The translations under genes were made by a program, and so were the position numbers. Below the pieces are notes generated by a model. The model made no database searches, had not been told where the DNA came from, and was given only the letters and a program-made list of their open reading frames with translations. Of a DNA stretch of 64,000 nt, positions 34,342 to 44,600 are shown piece by piece. The stretch covers positions 1,116,001-1,180,000 of the forward strand of contig OZ251577.1 of the NCBI GenBank assembly GCA_965243805.1, written 5' to 3'. This DNA is from CATQHQ01 sp965243805. Lineage in GTDB: Bacteria; Gemmatimonadota; Gemmatimonadetes; Longimicrobiales; Gaopeijiaceae. Each line of letters opens with the position of its first letter. Positions within the stretch are counted from its first letter, which is position 1.

Positions 34342-35442
34342 GTGACTCCCGTCGTGGAGGCGGTCCCCAACTTCAGCGAGGGCCGGGACCCGCGCTTCCC
34401 GGAGGCCGTCGCGGACGCCTTCGCTCGCGCCGGCTGTCACGTCTTCCACGTCACCTCCGACCCGGACCATCATCGCTCCGTGATCACCGTCGCCGGGCCG
34501 CCGGAAGCGGTGGAGGACGGCGCGGTCGCGGCCGCCGGTATCGCCCTACGAGAGATCGACATGCGGCACCACCAGGGCGTCCACCCTCGGGTGGGGGCGT
34601 TGGACGTGCTCCCCTTCGTGCCCCTCCACGGCGTCTCCATGAAGGAGGTGGTGCGCTTGGCCCGCCGAGCCGGTGCCCGGATCGCCGCGCTGGGAGTGCC
34701 CGTGTACTTCTACGGAGAAGCCTCCGTCCCCCCCGGTCGCGGGCTAGCGTCGATCCGCCAAGGCGGGTTCGAGGCGCTGGCGGCAACGGAGGGCGACCGC
34801 TCCGGCCCTCGCACGGCAACAGCGGACGGCGACCGCCCCGCGGCTCGCGCAACAACTGCGGGAGGCGACCGCTCCGCCTCTCGTGCGCCAGCGGAGGGCA
34901 ACGACCGCTCCGGCTCTCGTGCGCCGGCGGACCTGCCGGGCACCGCCGCCGCCGCCGCCGGTGCGCCAGTGCGCCGCTTCGCCCATCCGTCCGCCGGAGC
35001 CGTCTGCGTCGGCGCACGCAAGGTTCTCCTGGCGTGGAACGTGGAGCTGGAGGGCGTGTCCCTGGAGGTGGCCCGATCGGTCGCCGTCGAGGTGCGGGAG
35101 TCGGGGGGCGGCTTCGCGGGGGTGCGCGCCCTGGGAGTGCGCCTGCCCAGGCAAGGGCGGCTTCAGGTCTCGATGAACATGGAGGACCCGGCAACGACCG
35201 ACCCCCTGGCAGTGCTCCGCGCAATCGAGCATCGGGTGCGGGAGCGCGGCGGTCGCGTCGCCGGCGTGGAAGTGATCGGCATGATTCCCGATGCTCTTTC
35301 GGACCCAGAGGCGGCCCGGAAGGCTGCAATCCGAGGGTGGTCGGAGGACCGGCTGCTGGGTCGCCGCCTGCTGGCCTACTTGGCGTCGGAAAGTCCAGCC
35401 GGGCGCAACGCCGCCGAAGCCGGTATTACCTTTCCTGCATGA
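34342..35442 (+). CDS. ftcD: Glutamate formimidoyltransferase (FtcD domain) with a repeat insertion
   Basis: A 366-residue protein. The N-terminal formiminotransferase subdomain is clear: VEAVPNFSEGRDP near residue 5, DPDHHRSVITVAG near 41 with the catalytic-type His, and MRHHQGVHPRVGALDVLPFVP near 74. The C-terminal subdomain resumes at PSAGAVCVGARKVLLAWNVEL. Between them about 50 residues of GDRSxxRA-type repeats replace the usual short linker. The enzyme transfers the formimino group from N-formimino-glutamate to tetrahydrofolate in histidine breakdown. It lacks a fused cyclodeaminase. The start is GTG with a weak ribosome site. It overlaps the prenyl synthase gene by four bases. Confidence 0.85.
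   Translation: MTPVVEAVPNFSEGRDPRFPEAVADAFARAGCHVFHVTSDPDHHRSVITVAGPPEAVEDGAVAAAGIALREIDMRHHQGVHPRVGALDVLPFVPLHGVSMKEVVRLARRAGARIAALGVPVYFYGEASVPPGRGLASIRQGGFEALAATEGDRSGPRTATADGDRPAARATTAGGDRSASRAPAEGNDRSGSRAPADLPGTAAAAAGAPVRRFAHPSAGAVCVGARKVLLAWNVELEGVSLEVARSVAVEVRESGGGFAGVRALGVRLPRQGRLQVSMNMEDPATTDPLAVLRAIEHRVRERGGRVAGVEVIGMIPDALSDPEAARKAAIRGWSEDRLLGRRLLAYLASESPAGRNAAEAGITFPA
34792..34938 (+). repeat. 36-bp tandem repeats inserted in ftcD
   Basis: Units beginning at 34792, 34828 and 34864, with a fourth degenerate unit from 34903, encode GDRSGPRTATAD, GDRPAARATTAG, GDRSASRAPAEGN and DRSGSRAPADLPG. All keep the frame. Confidence 0.9.
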
Positions 35443-36443
35443 CCAGTCCCACATCGGCGCTGGACCGAGCGACGCTGGACCTGTCTCGGATACAGGCCCC
35501 AGTCCGCGAGCGCCTCGAGTTGGTGGCCGAGGAGATCCGTCGCGTCGCGGTGCCCGACTTCGCCATGATCGAGGAGGTGAACGCCTACCTCCTCGCCGTC
35601 CCCGGCAAGCTCTTCCGACCCACGCTGCTGCTCCTTTCCAGCGAAGTCGGGTCCGAACCGTCGGACGACGCCGTGACGCTGGCGGCGGTGGTGGAGCTGG
35701 TCCACATCGCAACGCTGGTGCACGACGACGCCGTGGACCACTCGCCTCTGCGCCGGGGGATGCCCACCGTCAACTCCCTGTGGACCCACCAGATCGCCAT
35801 CATCATGGGCGACTACCTGTACAGTCGATCCGTCACCGAGCTGGCTCGCCTGGGCAAGCTGGAGTTGGTTCGGGTTCTGGCGGCCGCCGCCAACGAGATG
35901 AGCGTGGGCGAAATGCGACAGCTCCTCTCCTACGACAACGTGAGCTTCACGGAGGGCGAGTACTTCCGCCTCATCGCCGCCAAGACCGCCTCCCTCATGT
36001 CGGCGGCGTGCGAGATGGGGGCCTTGGCCGGAAACGGGGAGTACCGAGAGCCCCTCCGACGCTTCGGCAGAGCGCTGGGGATGGCCTTCCAGATCGCCGA
36101 CGACATGCTGGACTACTCCGGCAGCGCGGACGTCACGGGAAAGCCGGCGGGGCTCGACCTGCGCGGAAGAAAGGTCACGCTCCCGCTGGTGGGCGCCTTG
36201 CGGCAGATGTCGCAGACGGAGGTGGACCAGGTGCGTCACGTCTTCACGATGGTGGAGCCGGGGGACTCGGAGGTGGGCGCGGTCATCGAACTCGTCCAGC
36301 GCAACGGCGGCCTGGAGTATGCGCGGCGCAAGGCGGTGGAGTACGCCAACGCCGCGGAAGCCGCTCTCGAAGGACTCGTTCCGGGGCCAGCCCTGGACGG
36401 CCTGCGGGAGTCCGTAATCTACGCCGTGGACCGTTCGCGGTAG
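35439..36443 (+). CDS. Trans-polyprenyl diphosphate synthase
   Basis: A 334-residue all-helical isoprenoid synthase. The first Asp-rich motif is HDDAVDHSPLRRG near residue 91 (DDxxD) and the second is QIADDMLDYSG near residue 219, with GKPAGLDLRGRKVTLPL after it. Such enzymes condense isopentenyl diphosphate onto allylic diphosphates to make the octaprenyl- or nonaprenyl-type side chains of quinones. Chain length cannot be assigned securely by eye. The start overlaps ftcD (ATGA). DUF4321 and tatA genes follow in the same direction. Confidence 0.9.
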   Translation: MTSPTSALDRATLDLSRIQAPVRERLELVAEEIRRVAVPDFAMIEEVNAYLLAVPGKLFRPTLLLLSSEVGSEPSDDAVTLAAVVELVHIATLVHDDAVDHSPLRRGMPTVNSLWTHQIAIIMGDYLYSRSVTELARLGKLELVRVLAAAANEMSVGEMRQLLSYDNVSFTEGEYFRLIAAKTASLMSAACEMGALAGNGEYREPLRRFGRALGMAFQIADDMLDYSGSADVTGKPAGLDLRGRKVTLPLVGALRQMSQTEVDQVRHVFTMVEPGDSEVGAVIELVQRNGGLEYARRKAVEYANAAEAALEGLVPGPALDGLRESVIYAVDRSR

Positions 36444-36458
36444 AGGAGGGTCGGAGCT

Positions 36459-36731
36459 ATGCTGCCCAACCACAAGAGAAGCGTCGCTCGCGGGTTCTGG
36501 ACGCTGGGTCTGGGCTTCATCCTGGGAGGACTCCTGACCGTGCTGGCCGACCTCATGCCCGCCAGCACCGCCCGGGACTTCCTCACGGCCTCGGTGACGG
36601 CCAGCTTCGGTCCGTTTTCCATGGAGCTCGTTTCTTTCGGCATCACGATCGGTCCCATCAGCTTCGCGCTGAACGTGCTCACGCTGGTGGGCGTGGCCGT
36701 CGTGGGCTTCGTCGTCCGCTCCTGGATGTAG
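36459..36731 (+). CDS. DUF4321-like small membrane protein
   Basis: A 90-residue protein with two hydrophobic helices, about residues 13-32 (WTLGLGFILGGLLTVLADLM) and 68-88 (ALNVLTLVGVAVVGFVVRSW). A central SFGITIGPISFAL segment and the terminal RSW fit the DUF4321 family, whose function is unknown. GAGG lies shortly before the ATG, 15 bases after the prenyl synthase stop, so it is probably co-transcribed. Confidence 0.75.
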   Translation: MLPNHKRSVARGFWTLGLGFILGGLLTVLADLMPASTARDFLTASVTASFGPFSMELVSFGITIGPISFALNVLTLVGVAVVGFVVRSWM

Positions 36732-36790
36732 CGTCGTCGCAGAGTACGGGTTACCTTCTTTCCCCGGTTGCCGGAGAACGGCTACCGGCT

Positions 36791-36859
36791 TCGCCAAGCG
36801 CACCGACGCCACGTCGCCAGGCGCATCGAACACACTTCGCCAGGCGCAACCACACCAGA
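36791..36859 (+). repeat. 23-bp tandem repeat in the tatA leader
   Basis: Three units start at 36791, 36814 and 36837, each beginning TCGCCA(A/G)GCGCA. The third leads into AAAGGAG, the tatA ribosome-binding site. Confidence 0.85.
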
Positions 36860-36874
36860 ATAAAGGAGACGAGA

Positions 36875-37120
36875 ATGCCCTTTGGTCTTGGCATGGGGGA
36901 GATGATCCTGATCTTCCTGGTCGTCTTGCTCGTCTTCGGAGCAAAGCGACTTCCCGAGCTCGGAACGTCTCTGGGCAAGGGCATCAGGGAGTTCAAGTCC
37001 TCGGTCCGGGAGATCGAGACCGAGATCAAGACGCCACCCTCTATCGAGGAGCAGTCCACGGCGTCCAAGAGCTCCGAACCCTCGGACGAAGGCGCGCCCC
37101 GGCGGCTCACGTCCAACTGA
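36875..37120 (+). CDS. tatA: TatA, twin-arginine translocase pore subunit
   Basis: An 81-residue protein. A short N-terminal helix (MGEMILIFLVVLLVFGAKR) is followed by the family hinge and amphipathic helix (LPELGTSLGKGIREFKSS) and a charged tail. It supplies the pore of the Tat system with TatC (29243). AAAGGAG lies eight bases before the ATG. It could be labelled TatA or TatB by length alone; the FGxxRLPELG hinge favours TatA. Confidence 0.92.
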   Translation: MPFGLGMGEMILIFLVVLLVFGAKRLPELGTSLGKGIREFKSSVREIETEIKTPPSIEEQSTASKSSEPSDEGAPRRLTSN

Positions 37121-37185
37121 CGGGCGCACGGTCGGGACTCCCCGCCATCCCTGCGCCGGGTCCAGCGCGTTGTAAGGCGTAGAAG

Positions 37186-38262
37186 TTAGCCGCTGGTCGC
37201 CTTGGCGATCAGCTCGTCGCCCGTCTCGCACTCCGCCACCAGCCGGCCCACTCGCGCCAGCCGTGAGCGGTCCGTCACGCCGGCAAGCACCTTCGCCAGC
37301 CGCTCAGCCGCATCGGCGCCGAACTTCCACCGCGCCGTCTCGACATACGCCCGCGCCTCGCCCCGCGCCTCGCCGAGCGCTTCCCCGCGCGCTAGGGCAT
37401 GCTTCTCCAATGCCGCGAAACGGTTCCCGTACACCCTGCCCACCTCCTTCAGCGTGTCCAACTGTTCGATGATCTCCGCTGGCACCCCCCAATCTATCAT
37501 CTGACGCCGAAGCCACGCGAGCCACGCCGCCCGCAACTCCGGCGTGTCCAGCTGCTCGTCCAGCGCCGTCAGCGCCTGAGCGATCCGCTCCGGGTCCAGC
37601 TCAGAGCACAGTGCCAGGCCCGCCCGGACGCGCCCCACCTTCCGCAGGTCGAGTGACGCTACCTTCGCCGCCTCCGCCTCCTCGTCCAGCAGCACCACAC
37701 GCTGGCCGTAGATGAACGGCTTCAACTCCTCCGGCACGAGCTTCTCCAACTCGCGCGCCTTGCTCAACGCCGCCTTCCACCTGCCCTCGAAGCTCTTCAC
37801 CACCACGAACAGCACCGCGCTCTCCTCCCCCTCGGCCCCGACGCCCCGGCCCTCCATCAGGCTCTGGTAGCACAGCGCCGTCTCGAGCAGTGCGCGGGTC
37901 GCCATCCCCTTGTCCTCCGTCGACTGGAACTCGAAGAGGACGACGAGCCAGAGCGGACGGCTGCGGAACCGGACCCTCCACGCCATGTCCACGAGGCGGA
38001 CCGTCTCGCTCTCGGCGTCGACGAACTCGGTGGGCATCTGTTCGAGGGTGTCGAAGTCGAGGTCGTCGGTCCAGGTGCCGCCGACGGACGGGCCGACGAA
38101 CTCGACCACGACCTCCTCCACGATTTCCGCGAACGAGTAGAACTGCTTGTACACGCGGTCCTTCTCGCCGTGCTTGGGCTGGTGGGACTGCTTGGGCTGG
38201 TCAGCCTGCTTCGGCTGGTGGGGCGGCTTGGGCTGGTCGGATTGGTTCGGCTGGTCGGACAT
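37186..38262 (-). CDS. Rpn-family putative PD-(D/E)XK nuclease (transposase-like)
   Basis: A 358-residue protein. A repetitive N-terminus (six or so QPKxxDQP-type units, about residues 4-31) precedes a domain with nuclease-like features: FVDAESETVRLVDMAWRVRF near residue 78 and LVVLFEFQSTEDKGMATRALL near 108, the latter resembling the E-x-Q core of Rpn/PD-(D/E)XK proteins. The C-terminus (WKFGADAAERLAKVLAGV then LARVGRLVAECETGDELI) is shared with the second Rpn-like gene at 57781. Rpn proteins have been linked to recombination and, in E. coli, to phage defence. Catalysis is inferred from motif resemblance only. Confidence 0.7.
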   Translation of the reverse strand: MSDQPNQSDQPKPPHQPKQADQPKQSHQPKHGEKDRVYKQFYSFAEIVEEVVVEFVGPSVGGTWTDDLDFDTLEQMPTEFVDAESETVRLVDMAWRVRFRSRPLWLVVLFEFQSTEDKGMATRALLETALCYQSLMEGRGVGAEGEESAVLFVVVKSFEGRWKAALSKARELEKLVPEELKPFIYGQRVVLLDEEAEAAKVASLDLRKVGRVRAGLALCSELDPERIAQALTALDEQLDTPELRAAWLAWLRRQMIDWGVPAEIIEQLDTLKEVGRVYGNRFAALEKHALARGEALGEARGEARAYVETARWKFGADAAERLAKVLAGVTDRSRLARVGRLVAECETGDELIAKATSG

Positions 38263-38603
38263 GGGCGGCCCTCAATTCCTTTCCCGCGTGGGAGTGGGGT
38301 TCCTTCCTGCGTCCGGGAGTGGACGCCGGAGGCCCCGCCCGGGAAATCCGTGGGAATCCGGTACGGCGGACGGGGCGCGTCCCCGACAAGGTGGAGCCGC
38401 AGAATGGGCGTTTGGCTAGATGGATGGGCGCGAAGTGCGCGGAGGCGGCCGCCGAGGGCCGAGCTCTGACGCGCTAATGGTTACTTCTGCTAGGGTACGA
38501 CGCCGGGGACGGGTGGCGACCAAGAAGGGAACAACTGCTCCATCACCAGCCCCTCCTCCACGGAGCGGACGTCCGGGCACCTCCCATGCTAGTGATCGAG
38601 TCC
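38263..38603. other. 341-bp gap without a recognised gene
   Basis: Between the Rpn-like gene start and the adhesin stop, no convincing coding region, RNA gene or terminator is seen. It must carry the promoter of the Rpn-like gene near its left end and any terminator of the adhesin at its right. A small AT-rich pocket lies near 38475-38500. Confidence 0.5.
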
Positions 38604-41600
38604 CTACTTGAACCCGATCCTCCCTTGGAGGCCAAGGCGGCGCTCCGTGGGCTGTAGGCCGTTCGCGACCTGCTCGCCGAAGAGATCGATCGCGAACCGC
38701 AGGCTTCGGGCCGGACGCACGCCGGCACCAGGGCCGGAGTCGGAGTCGGGCGCGTCGTCCAGCAGCGCCCAACGCGTGCCGGCGTTGAGCCGGTAGCCGT
38801 CCGCACCGTGGCGGGTCCACCTCCCGAACGGCGTCACCTGCGCGCCGCCGGGCAAGACCACGCCCCAGCCCAGCTCCAGGGCCAGTCGGTCCGGCGTCCA
38901 GCCGGGCATATCGGCGACGGGCGCGGCACCGACGGGTGGTGCTGTCGGGTCGCCCAGCGGAGCGGCTTGGTGCGGTGCGAACCCGGCCTGGGCTTGCCAC
39001 AGCGACTGGGTGCCGCTGACTGCCTCGCCCCATGTCGGCTCGACCGAGAACGACAGCCCGCTCTGATCACGGCCCGGCTGCAACCGCACCGCGAACCCGG
39101 CACCCCATTCCCGGAACGCGCTCGTCTGGTGCGTGATCAGCGCCCGTCCCCGCGCCTCCACGCTCAACCCGGTGGCCATATGCGCGAACCCCAGCGTCGC
39201 GCCCGCCTCCGCGCCCAGACCACTCTCCGCGTCGCCGCCGTCCCACCGACCGCCGAGATCGAGCCGTCCTTGCAGAGCCGCGCCCGCGCCCACCGCCCAC
39301 TGGCCGCTCAGCTCCGGCGCCACCCGCACCCGCTGCGCCACCGCCGTGACGCCCGCCAAGTCCACCGCGGCGTCCGACTCGATGCGCACCGCGAAGGCGT
39401 CGGCGCGCAACGCCAGCGGGCCGATCAGCTCCTGGCGCGCGCCGACCGCCGCCATGCGCATCGCGATGTCGGTGCTGAACTGCCCGCCCACCGCTTCCGT
39501 CAAGTCCGCCGAGCCACGGCCCGCGCCCACCAGGCCCCACAGCCCCAGCCCCTGGCGGGGCGACCAATGCAGGTAGGGGTAGGCGCTGGTCAGGCGGGCG
39601 TCCACCGTGCCCGTCCCGTTGTGCCTGCTCGTGAACTCGGAGTCGAGTGCGCTGCGCGAGCCCGCCAGCCCCAGCAGCAGCCCCGAGCTGAACCGGTAGT
39701 CCAGCCCGGCGTAGATCGAGCGCGTGCCGCCCTCGAGCAGGAGCCCGTCGTTCGGCGCGCTCTCGAACTCGCTCCCGTTCGCCTGGCCCCACAGCGTCCA
39801 GCCCGTGCGGGAGGGCGACGCCTGGGGGGCGCCCGCCGCGTCGGCGCCGGAGGCAGAGGCGTCGGCGCCCGTGGCCGAAGCCGGGCCGCCAGCGGCGGTC
39901 GAAGCCGGGCTACCAGCGTCGTTGCCGCCGAACGACAGTTGGAACGAGCTGCGGGTGAGCAGGTCGCCGCCCGAGAGCGGGTCGAACCCGATGCTGCCCC
40001 GCCCGATCCGGTCCGCGCCTTCCTGCTGGCCCGTGTACGCGCCGCCGCCACCGCCGAAGCCGCCCGTGGCGTCCATGGCGCCGTCGCCGCCGAACAGCAG
40101 CGCCGTCATGTCGAGGTGCGCGCCGCCGGCACTGCCGCCCATGCCCGCGCCGGACGCACGGGGAGCCGTGAACTGCATCCCCAGCAGGCTCGACGCGCTC
40201 CGCGCCAAGTCTCCGATGCCGCACTGCTGGCCGCCGGGACCGCCGAGGCCGCTGCCGAACGAACCGCAGCCCAGCGAGCGGCCGCCCAGACTCACGTGCG
40301 AGCCGCCCGAAGACGACTCGAGGCCCAGACGGCCGCCGATCACGTCCACCGTCTCGGCACCCAGCGAGCGGCCGAACGCCGTCAGCGCCATCTGCAACGT
40401 GCGCGCCCGCTCCGACCGCGACGGCTCCACCGTCACCTGCACCTGCTGCGTCGCCGTCAGGCCGCCCGGGTCGCTCGCCGTCACCGTCACCGTCGCCATC
40501 CCCAGCGCCTGCGGCGCGATCGACAGCCGTCCGCCGGCCGTCACCGACGCGATCGCCACGCCCGGCGACGACGATTCGGCCACGTAGCTCAGCGCGTCGC
40601 CGTCCGGGTCCCGGAAGTACGGCGCCAAGTCTTCCTCCGCAGCTGCGCCGTACGCCTCCAGCACCTTCGGCGCCATCGCGCCCACCGCCTCGGGACCCTC
40701 GTTCTCGTCCAGCAGCTCGACAGTCGCTCGAGCCTCGTCGGACAGCCCGCCCGCATCCTCCACGCGCACCGTCAGCGCGAACGACGCCGGGCCCGCCTCG
40801 TAGTCCTCGCCCGGACCCACGTAGCGCACTTCGCCCGTCGCGCCGTCCACTTGGAACCGCCCGGCGTCGCCACTAGCCAGGCTGTACGTCAGCGCGTCGC
40901 CGTCGTCCGGGTCCGTCGCTTCCGTCTGGCCCAGCAGCACGGGTCCGCGAGCGTTCTCCGACAGCTCGAACGCATACGCCGTGTCCGCGAACGACGGCGC
41001 CTCGTTCTCGTTCAGCACCGCCACCGTCACGCTCGCCGTGTCCGCCAAGCCGCCCGCGTCCGTCGCCTGCACCGCCAGCACGTACTCCGGCGGGCCGGAC
41101 TCGTAGTCCTCGCCCGCGCCTACGTAGCGCACCTCGCCGCTCGCGGCGTCCACCTCGAAGCGTCCGGCGTCGCCGTCAGCCAGGCTGTACTCCACCACGT
41201 CGCCCTCGTCCTCGTCCGTCGCTTCCACCATCCCCAGCGCCATCGGGCCGGGCGCGTTCTCCGACAGCTCGTACGCGTATGCCGAGTCGGCGAACACGGG
41301 CGCCTCGTTCACGTCCAGCAGCGTCACCACCGCCGTCGTTGTCGCCGACAGCCCGGTCCGGTCCACCGCCACCACCGTGAACTCCCAGCTCGTCGGGCCG
41401 GTCTCGTAGTCCTCGCCCGGACCCGCGTAGCGCACTTCGCCGCTCGCGGCGTCTACTTCGAACCGCTCCGACTCGGCGCCCGCCAGCAGGTACCGCACCG
41501 TGTCCGCAGCGTCGGCGTCTACGGCCGCCACCATCCCCAGCGCCACCGGTCCGACCACGCCCTCGTTCAGCTCCCACTCGTAGCGCTCGGCGCCGAACAC

Positions 41601-44600
41601 AGGGGGCTCGTTCTCGTCCATCACCGTCACCTCGACCCGCACGTCCGCCGTCAAGCCGCCGCCGTCGGTGGCGCGCACCACCAGCTCCCAGCGGCCCGGC
41701 TCCGCCTCCGCGTCCTCGCCGCCGCCCACGTACCGCACCACGCCGCTGGCCGCCACAACCTCGAACCGCTCGGCGTCGCCCTCCGCCAGCGCGTACCGTG
41801 CTTGGTCGCCAGCGTCCGGGTCCGTGGCCGCCACCTTCCCCAGCAGCAGCGGACCCGCAGCGTTCTCCGCCAGACCGAACGCATACGCCGTGTCCGCGAA
41901 CGCTGGGGCCTCGTTCTCGTCGCGCAGCAACACCGCCACCGTCGCTTCGGCGCGCAGTCCGGCCAGGTCCGTCGCACTCACCGTCAGCTCCCACGACTTG
42001 GCGCCGTCCGCCGCCTCATAGTCCTCGCCCGCGCCTACGTACGTCACCTCGCCCGTCGCAGCGTCCAGCTCGAACAGATCGCCCGCGCCGCCGTCCGACT
42101 CCAGCGCGTACCGCAGCGTGTCGCCCTCGTCCAGGTCCACCGCCTCAGCCACGCCCACCGCCATCGGGCCGACGGCGTTCTCCGGCAGACCGAACTCGAA
42201 GCGCTCCATCACGAACGCCGGCGGGTCGTTCACGTTGATCACCAGCACGCGCACCACCGCGCGGCCCACGCGCCCGTCGCTCGCCACCGCGCGCACCTCC
42301 ATCACGTAGTTGGAGCGCACCTCCGCGTCCTCGCCCTCGCCCACGTACGTCACCTCGCCGCTCCGGGCGTCCACCTCGAAGAGCCCCTCGCTGCCGTCGC
42401 CCAGCTCGTACGTCACCTCGCCGCCGAACGGGTCCTCCGCAGCCACCTCGCCCACCACCACCGGGCCCGCCACATCCTCCACCAGCTCGAACTCGTACTC
42501 GGCAGCGCCGAAGTACGGGTCCGTGCCTCCGCCGCCGGTCACGCCCTGGCCCTCCACATCCTCCAGCGCGGCGCTCCCCAGCGCCACGTTCGCCACCGCA
42601 GAGCCGCCCGCGATCACGATCGCCGCGCCGGCGCCCACCTCCAGGGCGTCCTCCGGCACGCTGAAGCCGTCCGAGTCCGAGTCCGCCGGCACCACCCGGT
42701 ACTGGAACAGCAGGCGTCCAGTGCCGCTCCCCGACACGTACGCAGCCATCCGCCGAGCGTTGCCGATCACCAGCGCCAGCCGCGGGACGCCCGTCACCGC
42801 CACCGCGCGGCTGAACGTCACCTCCACCTCGATCTGCTCGCCCGCCCGGTACGACGCACCCCTCGGCGTGCTCGCCACACGAGCGCTCATCACCACCGGC
42901 GCCACCACGATCGTGCCGTCCACCTTGTGGTTGGCCTGTGCACTGAGCTCGTAGCCCGCCAGCGACAGCGACGCGCTGAACCCGCGCTCCGGGTGCATCA
43001 CGTTCTTGATCGTCCCGCCGTTCAGCGTCAGCGCGCCCGAACTCACCGATATCCCGGCCGTCGTCTGGTCCTCGCCGCCCGGTCCCGCACCGCCCGAGCC
43101 CGCGCCCTGCACCCAGTACTCGAACAGCAGCACCCTCTCGCCCACACCGCGGACGTACCGCGCCTGGCGCAAGCGGCCGGTCATTTCGAGCTCCAGCTGC
43201 GGCACGCCCGTCACCGCCACATCGCGGTCGAACTCCACGAAGACCTCGATCCGTTCGCCCAGACCGTACGTGTCCCCGGTCGCCGGAAGGCTGTTGATCC
43301 CCAGGTCAGCCACCGACGCTGGCGCAATCGTGCCGTTCACCTTGTGGCCCGCCTGGGGCGTCGTCAGCGCGTGCGTCCCCAGCCCCAGCGACGCCGCCAG
43401 CGAGGCGTCCCGCCCGTCGTTGATCGCGCCCGAGTTCAGCGTCAGCGCGCCCGCAGCCACCTCGATCCCGTCGTTGTCGATGTCCGCGGCCACCGCCGTG
43501 TAGCTGAACCTCAACGTGCGCGTGCCCGTGCCGCTCGCATACTCCGCCGGACGCGGGGTCCCGCCGATATCCAGCGCCAGCTGGGGCGTCCCGCCCGTCA
43601 CGTCCACGTTCACCGGACGGTTGAACGTCACGTCCACCTCAATCTGCTCGCTCGCGGCGTACGTCTGGTCCAGCGGAACGCTCGCGATCGACAACCCGCT
43701 CACCGCCGCCGCCGTCCGCGTGCCCGACGTCTTGTAGTTCGCGTCGTCCGTGAACGCATGCGCGGCCATCCACAGCACCGCGTTCGCTCCCGAGCCCGAC
43801 ACCGTGATCGTCCCGCCGTTCAGTCCCAGCGCGGCGTCCGCGACGCTGATCCCGTCCGCGTCCGTGTCGCTCGACTGCACCACGTACCGGAACTCCAGCG
43901 ACGACGTGCCCGTGCCCGACACGTACTCCGCCTGGCGCGTGTTCGCGCCGATCCCCAACCCCAAGCTGGGCGTGCCGCCCGCCACGTCCACGTTCACCGT
44001 CCGGGCGAACCGCACCGTCGCCACGATCGTGTCGTCCAGCTCGTACGTGCTCGCCGCGATCGGCGTGTTCAGCGACAACTCGACCGGCCACGCCCGGCTC
44101 TCCGCCACTCGGTGAGCCGGACTGTTCGCAATCGCCGCGCTGCCCAGCGGCAGCAATGCGTTCTCCGTCGTCGAACCCGACGTCGTGATCGTACCGCCGT
44201 TCAACGTCAGCGCGCCCGCCACGACGCTGACCCCGTCGTAGTCCAGGTCCGCCGCCGCCACCGTGTAGCGGAACACCAGCTCCGCCGTTCCCGATCCCGA
44301 CGCGTAGTCCGCCTGCACCGTCCCCGTGTTCAGCGCCAGCGCCAGCTGCGGCGTGCCGCCCGTCGTCGTCACGTCCACCGCCCCGTTGAACTCCACCGTC
44401 GCCTCGACCACGTCGCCCGGCACGTACGTGGAGTCCGCCGGCGCGTCGTTCAGCGTCAAGCCGACCACCGACCGCGGTCGGGTGCCGTCCACCTTGTGGT
44501 TCGCGCTGTTCACGATCTCTTGGCGCCGCGGGTATCGGTCAACCCAGTGACGGAACCATCCACCTTTTATTCCCTCGCCCACGATGCTTATTCCATCGGC

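Noticed and set aside
36732..36790. Terminator or riboswitch between the DUF4321 gene and tatA
   Set aside because: No stable stem followed by a T-run and no conserved aptamer motif was seen; the region is mostly spacer ahead of the 23-bp repeat.
37186..38262. A transposon insertion around the Rpn-like gene
   Set aside because: No inverted terminal repeats or target-site duplications are visible, so no mobile element boundary can be drawn.
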